5,735 bases of DNA. Origin: Pseudomonadota bacterium (lineage in GTDB: Bacteria; Pseudomonadota; Alphaproteobacteria; Acetobacterales; Acetobacteraceae). Both the position numbers and the translations under genes were made by a program. The stretch is from NCBI GenBank assembly GCA_021805485.1, contig JAJZFF010000456.1, positions 1 through 5,735 on the forward strand, given 5' to 3'. Below are positions 1 through 5,735 of this stretch, piece by piece (position 1 is the first letter of the stretch; every line of letters starts with the position of its first letter). The notes under the pieces were generated by a model. That model saw nothing but the letters and a program-made list of their open reading frames with translations, did no database searches and was not told the DNA's origin.

Positions 1-2
1 AA

Positions 3-413
3 CCCGAAATCACCAAGGGCGAGGTCGCCGTGCTCGGCACCGTCAACGCGCCGGTCGTCCGCATCAACAACACCGGCCTGTTCGCCTCCGGCAGCGCGAC
101 GGTCGAGAGCACCGCGCTGCCGCTGATTTCCAAGATCGGCCAGGCGCTGGCGCGCGAGAAGGGCAAGGTGCAGGTGATCGGCTATACCGACAGCCAGCCG
201 ATCCACACGCTGCGCTTCCCCAACAACCTGGTCCTCTCGGAGGACCGCGCGAAGGCGGCGGCCGCCGTGCTCGACCGCGCGATCGGCGATCAGAGCCGCA
301 TCACCGCGGAGGGGCGCGGCGCCGCCGACCCGATCGCGACCAACGCGACGCCGCAGGGGCGCGCCCTGAACCGGCGGATCGAAATCGTGCTGATCCGGAG
401 TGAAACCCAATGA
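3..413 (+). CDS. tssL: TssL C-terminal OmpA-like peptidoglycan-binding domain (5' partial)
   Basis: This is the last 136 codons of an open frame that runs off the left edge; the GTG at 30 is internal, not a real start. The visible part is an OmpA_C-like domain: a G-Y-T-D-S-Q-P loop (about 180-200), an N-N-L-V-L-S-E-D-R-A segment (222-251), then G-R-G, P-I-A-T-N and N-R-R-I-E-I-V-L near the end. In this family the Asp of the T-D loop and the Arg of the R-A motif hold the diaminopimelate of peptidoglycan, and both are present. The assignment to TssL rather than a free OmpA protein rests on the ATGA overlap with tssM, because evolved TssL proteins carry this domain after a DotU cytoplasmic domain and one membrane helix. 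Its role would be to anchor the T6SS membrane complex to the cell wall. The DotU part is not visible, so a separate TagL-like anchor protein is the main alternative. Confidence 0.88.
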   Translation, partial: PEITKGEVAVLGTVNAPVVRINNTGLFASGSATVESTALPLISKIGQALAREKGKVQVIGYTDSQPIHTLRFPNNLVLSEDRAKAAAAVLDRAIGDQSRITAEGRGAADPIATNATPQGRALNRRIEIVLIRSETQ

Positions 414-3400
414 GCGCACGGCTGGTCCGCTGGCTGCTGAGCGGCGTCGGCGCCGCGATCATCGCGGCCCTGGTCTGGTTCTTCGGCCCCTTCCTCGCCG
501 TGCTCGCCGGCGTCCTGCCGCGCGCGGCGATCGCTGTCCTGGTGTTCGTGATCTGGCTTGCGGCCAATCTCTGGCTCGATCGCCGCGCCCGCAAGAAGGC
601 GGCCGCCGTCGAAGAGGCGATCACCGAGACCCAGGCCGACCCCGAGGCCGGCATGCGGGCGGAGGAAGTCGCCGCGCTGGCGGACAAGATGAAGAAGGCG
701 CTCGGCATCCTCGCCCGGGCGCGCGGCCGGCGCGGCTTTCTCTACGAACAGCCCTGGTACGTCATCATCGGCCCGCCCGGCGCCGGCAAGACCACCGCGC
801 TGCTCAATGCCGGCCTGAACTTTCCGCTCGCCGCCGAGCTCGGCCAGGGGGCGGTCGCCGGTGTCGGCGGCACCCGCTATTGCGACTGGTGGTTCACCGA
901 CCAGGCGGTGATGATCGACACCGCCGGCCGCTACACGACGCAGGATTCCTCGGCGTCGGTCGACCAGGCCGGCTGGCACGGCTTCCTCGACCTGCTGCGC
1001 CGCACCCGGCCGCGCCAGCCGCTGAACGGCGTGATCGTCGCCATCGCCCTGTCCGACATCGCCCAGGCCGACGCCGCGGCCCGCGCCGCCCATGCGCGCG
1101 CCATCCGCGCGCGGATCAAGGAGATCAACACCCGCCTCGGCGTCACCGTGCCGGTCTACGCGCTGTTCACCAAGGCCGACCTGATCGCCGGCTTCACCGA
1201 GTTCCATGACGATCTCGACACCGCCGGCCGCGCGCAGGTCTGGGGCATGACCTTTCCGCCCGATCGCACGCCGGCGGGCATGGCGGGCCGGTTCGCCGCC
1301 GAGTTCCGCGAGCTGGTCGGCCGCGTGGAAGAGCGCATGCTCGACCGCCTCGCCGCCGAACGCAGCCCGGATCGCCGCTCGCTCATCGCCGGCTTCCCGA
1401 TGCAGGTCGCGAGCCTGCAGGCGCCGCTGGAGGCCTTCCTGAACGAGGCGTTCGCCGGCTCCCAGCTCGATCCCGCGCCGTGGCTGCGCGGGGTCTATCT
1501 CTGCTCGGGCACGCAGGAAGGCACGCCGATCGACCGTCTGACCGGCGCGCTGGCCCGCAGCTTCGGCATCGACCAGCGGCGCGCGCCCAGCCTGCGGCCG
1601 CAATCCGGCCGCTCCTATTTCCTCGGCCGGCTGATCGGCGAGGTGATCTTCGGCGAGGCCATGCTGGGCTCGGCGGACCGGTCCGGCGCCCGGCGCCGCC
1701 TCGCGCTGCGCGGCGCGGGGTTCGGCGCGGTCGGCCTCGTGTTCGTCGTGCTGCTCGCGGCGCTGTTCCGCAGCCATGCCGACAATGCCGCCGCCATCGC
1801 CCGCGCGCGCGCCGGGCTTGCCGCCGAACAGAAGGTCGCGGCGCAGATCCGGCTCGATCCGGTCGCCAGCGCCGATCTGTCGCGGATCGCGCCGCTGCTG
1901 CGCGAGGCCCGCGACCTTGCCGGCGCGCCCCCCGAGCGCGGCTATCACGGCATCGGCCTCGACCAGGGCGCCTCGATCAGGGCCGCGACCGCCGCCGTCT
2001 ACCGCAACGTGCTCGACCATGCGCTGCTGCCGCGCCTCGTGCTTCAGCTCGAGGCGGAAATGCGCGGCGGGCTCGACCGGCCGGATTTCCTGTATCAGGC
2101 GACCCGCGTCTATCTCATGCTCGGCAATCAGGGACCGCTCGACGCCTCGCTGGTCGAGGCCTGGATGAAGCTCGACTGGCGGCGCCTCTATCCGGGCTTC
2201 GGCCAGACCGCATTGCGCCATTCGCTGATGCGCGACCTGACCGCGCTGCTCGCCCGCCCGCTGCCGGACGTTCCGCTGGACGGCCAGCTGATCGCCACCG
2301 CGCGCGCGACCTTCTCGCGCGTGCCGATCGCCGAGCGGGTCTATTCCCGCATCCGCGATTCCGAGGCGGCGTCCCGCGTGCCGGCCTGGACGCCGGCGGC
2401 GGCGCTGGGGGCTGCCGGAACGCCCTATTTCGTCAACGCCACCGGCAAGCCGCTGACCGATGGCGTGCCCGGCTTCTTCACCAAGCGCGGCTTCTACACC
2501 GTGCTGCTGCCGGCCCTCACCCATGCGACACAGGATGTCGCCAGGGAAAGCTGGGTGCTCGGCGCGCAGGACCGGATCAAGCCGGATTCGCCGCAGATGC
2601 AGTCGCTCGAGCAGGATGTGATCCGGCTCTACGACACCGCCTATGCCCGGCACTGGCAGTCGATGATCGACGACCTCAATATCGCGCCCCTCGGCTCCGC
2701 GGGCCAGGCCGTGCAGGCGCTCTACGTGCTTGGCTCGCCCCAATCGCCGATGGTGCGGCTGCTGTCGTCGATGGCGGACGAGCTTACGCTCACCAAACCG
2801 CCGAAAGACCTTGCGAAGGCCGCCAAGGGGGCGACGGGCGCCGAGGCGAAGCTGCGGGCACCGGCCAAGCTGAACGAAGCGGCGACGCGGCTGAAGCAGT
2901 TGCTGGGCCCGCAGGCGTCAGGCGCCCCGGCCCCGAAGCCCGGGGCGGCAATCAACGCCGAGTTCGCGCCGCTGCGCAATTATGTGGGCAACGGCGCGGC
3001 AGGCTCTCCGCTCTCGCTGACATTGCAACTGATCGACCAGGTGCAGAAGCAGCTGGCAACCCTCGCCGCCACGGCGCCCGGCGCGGCGGGCCCCGCGTCC
3101 CCCGCCGCCGGCGGCGATGCGGCCCAGCTCCTTGCCGGCGAGGCGCAGCACGATCCGCAGCCGGTCAGCCGCTGGCTCGGCGCGATCGTCGCGACATCGA
3201 ACAGCCTGCGCGGCGGCAGCGCGGCGGCGGCGGCGGCGGCGGCGTTCAAGGCGCCGGGCGGTGCCGCGGCACTCTGCGAGAAGGCGGTGACCGGCCATTA
3301 CCCGTTCGATGCAAGTGCCGCCTCGGGCATTCCGCTTGCCGATTTCGCCCGTCTCTTCGCGCCGGGCGGCGTGATGGACAATTTCTTCAACACGCAGGTG

Positions 3401-3937
3401 CGGCCCTTCGTGAACATGACCGGGCAGGTATGGACGGTGCAGCCGGTGAACGGCGTGGCGCCGCCGGTCAGCCAGGGGGCCGTCGCGGAATTCCAGCGCG
3501 CGCAGGAAATCCAGCAGATGTTCTTCCTGGGCGGCACGCAGCCCAGCGTGCAGTTCACGGTCACGCCCGCCGGCCTCTCGGCGGGCGCGGCACAGGTCGT
3601 GCTGCAGCTTGGCGGCGTCGATGTCAGCTACGCCCACGGCCCGACGGTGCCGACCTCGGTGAACTGGCCGGGTGCCACCGGCATGCAGACGGCCCGGCTG
3701 ATCATCACGCCGGCCGCCGGCGGCACGCCGGTCACGCTTCAGGCCAGCGGTCCCTGGGCGGTGTTTCGCCTGTTCGGCATGGGGCGGCTCACGCGTGACG
3801 GCAGCTCCGCCCGCTACACCCTCACCTTCGATCAGGGGGGCATGCAGGCGCGCTTCACGCTCGAGGCGGGGTCGATCTTCAACCCGTTCGCGCCGGGCGT
3901 GCTGAACGACTTCCGCTGCCCGAGCCTCAAAGGATGA
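410..3937 (+). CDS. tssM: Type VI secretion system membrane subunit TssM (IcmF family)
   Basis: TssM is the large inner-membrane subunit that joins TssL to the outer-membrane lipoprotein TssJ across the periplasm. At 1175 residues it has normal family length. Two membrane helices lie at about 8-34 and 39-56, followed by a cytoplasmic NTPase-like domain with Walker A G-P-P-G-A-G-K-T (121-128), D-T-A-G (170-173) and T-K-A-D (254-257). The conserved R-G-V-Y-L-C-S-G-T-Q-E-G segment is at 360-371. A third helix at about 435-453 precedes a long periplasmic region. The C-terminus has the usual IcmF_C signature: W-A-V-F-R-L at 1116-1121, N-P-F at 1158-1160 and F-R-C-P at 1168-1171. Alanine/proline-rich linkers lie at about 835-850 and 885-905, and an eight-alanine run at 938-945. 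The ATG overlaps the tssL stop (ATGA) and has GGAG at 397-400, nine bases upstream, so the start is well supported. The nucleotide motifs look intact, suggesting the ATP-binding type of TssM, although some TssM proteins work without them. Confidence 0.97.
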   Translation: MSARLVRWLLSGVGAAIIAALVWFFGPFLAVLAGVLPRAAIAVLVFVIWLAANLWLDRRARKKAAAVEEAITETQADPEAGMRAEEVAALADKMKKALGILARARGRRGFLYEQPWYVIIGPPGAGKTTALLNAGLNFPLAAELGQGAVAGVGGTRYCDWWFTDQAVMIDTAGRYTTQDSSASVDQAGWHGFLDLLRRTRPRQPLNGVIVAIALSDIAQADAAARAAHARAIRARIKEINTRLGVTVPVYALFTKADLIAGFTEFHDDLDTAGRAQVWGMTFPPDRTPAGMAGRFAAEFRELVGRVEERMLDRLAAERSPDRRSLIAGFPMQVASLQAPLEAFLNEAFAGSQLDPAPWLRGVYLCSGTQEGTPIDRLTGALARSFGIDQRRAPSLRPQSGRSYFLGRLIGEVIFGEAMLGSADRSGARRRLALRGAGFGAVGLVFVVLLAALFRSHADNAAAIARARAGLAAEQKVAAQIRLDPVASADLSRIAPLLREARDLAGAPPERGYHGIGLDQGASIRAATAAVYRNVLDHALLPRLVLQLEAEMRGGLDRPDFLYQATRVYLMLGNQGPLDASLVEAWMKLDWRRLYPGFGQTALRHSLMRDLTALLARPLPDVPLDGQLIATARATFSRVPIAERVYSRIRDSEAASRVPAWTPAAALGAAGTPYFVNATGKPLTDGVPGFFTKRGFYTVLLPALTHATQDVARESWVLGAQDRIKPDSPQMQSLEQDVIRLYDTAYARHWQSMIDDLNIAPLGSAGQAVQALYVLGSPQSPMVRLLSSMADELTLTKPPKDLAKAAKGATGAEAKLRAPAKLNEAATRLKQLLGPQASGAPAPKPGAAINAEFAPLRNYVGNGAAGSPLSLTLQLIDQVQKQLATLAATAPGAAGPASPAAGGDAAQLLAGEAQHDPQPVSRWLGAIVATSNSLRGGSAAAAAAAAFKAPGGAAALCEKAVTGHYPFDASAASGIPLADFARLFAPGGVMDNFFNTQVRPFVNMTGQVWTVQPVNGVAPPVSQGAVAEFQRAQEIQQMFFLGGTQPSVQFTVTPAGLSAGAAQVVLQLGGVDVSYAHGPTVPTSVNWPGATGMQTARLIITPAAGGTPVTLQASGPWAVFRLFGMGRLTRDGSSARYTLTFDQGGMQARFTLEAGSIFNPFAPGVLNDFRCPSLKG
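3221..3244 (+). repeat. (GCG)8 trinucleotide repeat encoding Ala8 in TssM
   Basis: Eight perfect tandem GCG codons encode alanines 938-945 of TssM, between a G-G-S stretch and F-K-A-P-G-G. Slippage here would change length by whole codons and keep the reading frame. The run lies in the periplasmic region between the Ala/Pro-rich linkers and the C-terminal beta domain, so it is likely a helix or linker extension and not a conserved core element. Confidence 0.9.
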
Positions 3938-3944
3938 AGATGTG
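3929..3944 (+). promoter_or_regulatory. Ribosome binding site and start region of tagF
   Basis: A purine-rich AAAGGA at 3929-3934, inside the last codons of tssM, sits seven bases before a GTG at 3942. This spacing is why 3942 is chosen as the start. A second in-frame GTG at 3951 would remove only three residues. Two ATGs at 3934 and 3940 are in another frame and reach a stop at 3952-3954, so they cannot start tagF. Confidence 0.6.
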
Positions 3945-4472
3945 GCGCGGGTGAGCGGCTTTTACGGCAAGATTCCGGCGCGCGGCGACTTCGTCGGCGC
4001 CGGCCTGCCGCGGGCTGTGGTCGACGCGTTCGATGGCTGGATGCGCGCGAGCCTCGAGGCCAGCCGCAACGCGCTGGGCGATGACTGGCAGGCCTGCTGG
4101 ATGGAAGCGCCGGTCTGGCGATTTGCCGCGCCGGTCGCGGGCGTGCCGCTCGGTGGCGTGTGGCTGCCCAGCATCGACCGTGTCGGGCGCGCCTTTCCGC
4201 TGGTGCTCGCGACCGATGCGGCCTGCGCCGGCTCCGCCTGGCTCGACGCGGTCGAGGAGATCGGCATCGCGGCCGTCACCGCGGATGTGCCGCCGGATAC
4301 CTTCGCCGCCCGTCTGGCAGATCTCCCGCCCGATCCGTGCGAGCCGGCATATGGCTGGTGGTCGGCCGGGGGGCCGCATCGCGGTCCTGGCCGCATCGAG
4401 GTCGCCGGCTTGCCCGACCCCGCCGGTTTCGCGGCGTTCCTGCGCGATGAGGCCGGGGAGACGGTGCGATGA
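3942..4472 (+). CDS. tagF: TagF, type VI secretion post-translational repressor
   Basis: TagF proteins keep the T6SS off at the protein level, in studied systems by acting on the Fha protein, independently of or alongside the threonine-phosphorylation pathway. The 176-residue product is a complete short TagF (TagF_N, formerly DUF2094). Signatures are G-F-Y-G-K-I-P-A-R-G-D-F-V at 6-18, F-D-G-W-M at 30-34, W-M-E-A-P-V-W-R-F at 53-61 and W-L-P-S-I-D-R-V-G-R-A-F-P-L at 74-87, with a Y-G-W-W motif and an F-A-A-F-L-R segment near the end. No signal peptide or membrane helix is seen, so it should be cytoplasmic. It begins four bases after the tssM stop and its own stop overlaps the pppA start as ATGA, so it is translated as part of the operon. 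In some alphaproteobacteria, such as Agrobacterium, TagF is fused to the N-terminus of PppA; here the two are separate genes in the same order. The GTG start at 3942 is preferred on its ribosome binding site, with GTG 3951 the alternative. Confidence 0.93.
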   Translation: MARVSGFYGKIPARGDFVGAGLPRAVVDAFDGWMRASLEASRNALGDDWQACWMEAPVWRFAAPVAGVPLGGVWLPSIDRVGRAFPLVLATDAACAGSAWLDAVEEIGIAAVTADVPPDTFAARLADLPPDPCEPAYGWWSAGGPHRGPGRIEVAGLPDPAGFAAFLRDEAGETVR

Positions 4473-5188
4473 TCCCGCGCGCCGTGACCTGGGCGGAAAC
4501 CCATGTCGGCGCGGTGCGCAGGCACAACGAGGATGCCTATCTCTGCCGTCCCGATCTCGGCCTCTGGGCGGTGGCGGACGGTGCCGGGGGGCATCAGGCG
4601 GGCGAGGTGGCCTCGGGGATGATCGTCGCCGGGCTGGACCGCCTCGAGCCGGGGCTGACCGCGGCCGAATTGCTGCCGCAGGTGCGGGGCGTGGTGAACG
4701 AGACCCATCACGCCCTGCTGCACGAGGCGTCCCAGCGCGGCCCGCGCGCGGTCATCGCCTCCACCATCGCGATCCTGATCCTGCGCGATGACCATTTCGC
4801 CTGCCTCTGGGCGGGGGATTCGCGCGTCTATCTGCTGCGCGGCGGCGAGTTGACCCAGCTGACCCGCGACCACTCGCTGGTGCAGGCGCTGGTGGACGAG
4901 GGGCGGCTCACGCCCGAGGCCGCCGAGCACCATCCCCAGGCGAACGTGATTACCCGCGCCGTCGGCGCCGACGACGCGGATCTCGAACTCGACAAGGTGA
5001 TCGGCCGGATCGAGCCGGGGGACCGGTTCCTGCTCTGCTCGGACGGGCTGAGCAAGACATTGCCCGAGGCGGAAATCGCCGCCCTGCTCGGTTCGCCGGA
5101 CGGCGTGCCGCCGCCGGAACTGCTGATCGCGGCCACCCTCGCCCGCAAGGGCAACGACAACGTGACGGCCGTGGTCGTCGCGGTCTGA
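4469..5188 (+). CDS. pppA: PppA, PP2C-type Ser/Thr protein phosphatase of the T6SS
   Basis: This is a metal-dependent protein phosphatase of the PP2C/Stp1 family. Next to tagF and tssM it is expected to be PppA, which removes the phosphate placed by the kinase PpkA on its T6SS target (Fha or TssL, depending on species) and so reverses activation. At 239 residues it is a bare catalytic domain without membrane helix or signal. PP2C motifs occur in order: R-x-x-N-E-D-A-Y (17-24), V-A-D-G-A-G-G-H (35-42), A-S-T-I-A-I (97-102), W-A-G-D-S-R-V-Y (114-121), T-R-D-H-S-L-V (132-138), I-T-R-A-V-G (161-166), C-S-D-G-L (190-194) and G-N-D-N-V-T (228-233). Likely metal ligands D22, D37, D192 and D230 are all present. 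Alanine 39 replaces the methionine usual in the D-G-M-G-G-H motif, which does not remove a metal ligand. The ATG overlaps the tagF stop and has GGGGAG at 4455-4460, eight bases upstream. It is the last gene of the operon in this window. Confidence 0.94.
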   Translation: MIPRAVTWAETHVGAVRRHNEDAYLCRPDLGLWAVADGAGGHQAGEVASGMIVAGLDRLEPGLTAAELLPQVRGVVNETHHALLHEASQRGPRAVIASTIAILILRDDHFACLWAGDSRVYLLRGGELTQLTRDHSLVQALVDEGRLTPEAAEHHPQANVITRAVGADDADLELDKVIGRIEPGDRFLLCSDGLSKTLPEAEIAALLGSPDGVPPPELLIAATLARKGNDNVTAVVVAV

Positions 5189-5195
5189 CCGCCCC

Positions 5196-5735
5196 TCACC
5201 GTGAAAGCCGCGCCGCGATCCGGTCGGCGAGCCGGCCGAGCGCGACGCTCATGGCGTGCGCTTCCGCCGCCGCGCCTCCGCCGCAACGCTCGGCGATGCG
5301 CACCCGCCCAGCCGCCACGGCCTTGCCCGCCCGCACCCCGCGCCAGTCCGCGGCGAGCTCGACATGGCCCGGATGCGGGATGAAGTCCGTCACCTCGACA
5401 TGCACCAGCAGCGCCGCCCGCGGGACGGGATCGCCGGGCATGGCCACGCGCCGCTCGGGCAGGCGGCGCGCCAGGTCGCGTGCCAATATGGCCTGCGCCT
5501 GTCCCGCCAGCGGGGCGGTCCATCGCGCCCGCCGCGAGACGGCGCGGGTGTTCGGGCCGGTCGCGGTGGTCAGGTAGATCCGGTCGATCGTCGGCGGCAT
5601 CAGCACGTGCGCCACCGCGATCGCCGCTCCACGGGTGTGGAATGTCGGCCCCGATGTCGGCGATAGTGCGAGATAGACGGTCCGCTGGCCGGCGCAGCCG
5701 GCAAGGCCGAGGGTCAGGGCCATCGCGAGTGTGGC
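5196..5735 (-). CDS. PqiC-like ABC-type transport auxiliary lipoprotein (DUF330; 5' partial)
   Basis: This gene reads leftward and enters from the right edge. It matches the PqiC/DUF330 family, outer-membrane lipoproteins that work with MCE-domain proteins (PqiB, MlaD-like) and an ABC permease in lipid transport across the envelope. The first visible Met (codon 5723-5721) leaves only nine residues before the Cys and no positive n-region. The frame stays open to 5735 (A-T-L-A), so the true start is probably outside the window. The lipobox L-A-G-C ends at the Cys codon 5696-5694, and Ala follows it, consistent with outer-membrane sorting. Counting from that Met, family features are Y-L-A-L-S-P (17-22), P-P-T-I-D-R (43-48), R-W-T-A-P-L (67-72), an amphipathic A-R-D-L-A-R-R-L helix, and a strand with V-E-V-T-D-F followed by A-D-W-R. 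Its stop lies 7 bases from the pppA stop on the other strand. It is probably the last gene of an MCE operon to the right and is not functionally linked to the T6SS. Confidence 0.85.
   Translation of the reverse strand, partial: ATLAMALTLGLAGCAGQRTVYLALSPTSGPTFHTRGAAIAVAHVLMPPTIDRIYLTTATGPNTRAVSRRARWTAPLAGQAQAILARDLARRLPERRVAMPGDPVPRAALLVHVEVTDFIPHPGHVELAADWRGVRAGKAVAAGRVRIAERCGGGAAAEAHAMSVALGRLADRIAARLSR

Noticed and set aside
30..413. A free-standing small OmpA-like protein starting at the GTG at 30.
   Set aside because: The frame is open to the window edge upstream of this GTG, there is no signal peptide, and the position directly before tssM fits the end of a longer TssL.
290..2743. An 817-codon open frame on the - strand opposite tssL and tssM.
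   Set aside because: It is antisense to a clearly recognisable TssM, its translation is Arg/Gly/Ala/Glu-rich with no domain I recognise, and long antisense frames are expected at this GC content. It reflects codon-position bias and not a gene.
2918..3637. A 239-codon - strand frame opposite the 3' half of tssM, including a run of arginines.
   Set aside because: The arginine run is the antisense reading of the GCG repeat, and the frame is wholly inside tssM with no recognisable domain.
1480..3798. A 772-codon + strand frame overlapping tssM in another phase.
   Set aside because: The product is a low-complexity Arg/Ala/Gly-rich shadow of tssM with no family signature, whereas the tssM frame carries conserved IcmF motifs throughout.
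3962..4933. A 323-codon - strand frame opposite tagF and pppA.
   Set aside because: Both + strand genes have full conserved motif sets and overlapping stop/start codons; the antisense product is compositionally biased and unrecognised.
5180..5192. A short inverted repeat at the pppA end as a bidirectional terminator.
   Set aside because: The stem is only five pairs around a three-base loop, lies partly within the last codons and has no T-tract on either side. It is too weak to annotate as a terminator.

Overview
The window is a GC-rich stretch (about 70 % by eye, strong G/C bias at third codon positions) that is almost wholly coding. It carries the distal part of a type VI secretion system (T6SS) operon on the + strand, converging on the end of an unrelated lipoprotein gene on the - strand. 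Base composition, the gene order tssL-tssM-tagF-pppA and the protein character fit a GC-rich proteobacterium, most likely an alphaproteobacterium. The order is an inference, and genus or family cannot be read from this sequence.

Layout: (1) about 1-413, the C-terminal OmpA-like peptidoglycan-binding domain of an evolved TssL, cut by the left edge. (2) 410-3937, a complete TssM (IcmF) of 1175 residues with intact nucleotide-binding motifs. (3) 3942-4472, a complete short TagF, the T6SS post-translational repressor family. (4) 4469-5188, a complete PP2C-type Ser/Thr phosphatase, PppA. (5) 5196-5735 on the - strand, the C-terminal part of a PqiC-like (DUF330) outer-membrane lipoprotein whose start lies beyond the right edge. 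There is no intergenic stretch over about 10 bases, and no RNA gene, insertion sequence, CRISPR array or origin was seen.

How the genes work together: TssL and TssM form the inner-membrane part of the T6SS trans-envelope complex, with TssL anchored to the cell wall through its fused OmpA-like domain. TagF and PppA form the off-switch of the threonine-phosphorylation pathway that controls assembly. The matching kinase (PpkA) and the Fha protein are not in the window and are expected nearby. The + strand genes are tightly coupled: ATGA overlaps join tssL/tssM and tagF/pppA, and a 4-base gap separates tssM and tagF. This indicates one operon. The PqiC-like gene probably closes a separate MCE/ABC lipid-transport operon reading the other way.

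I see no evidence of a previously undescribed system. The points most worth checking are the unfused tagF/pppA pair, an unusual start region for tagF, an alanine repeat and low-complexity linkers in the periplasmic part of TssM, and the very tight convergent gene end with no obvious terminator.
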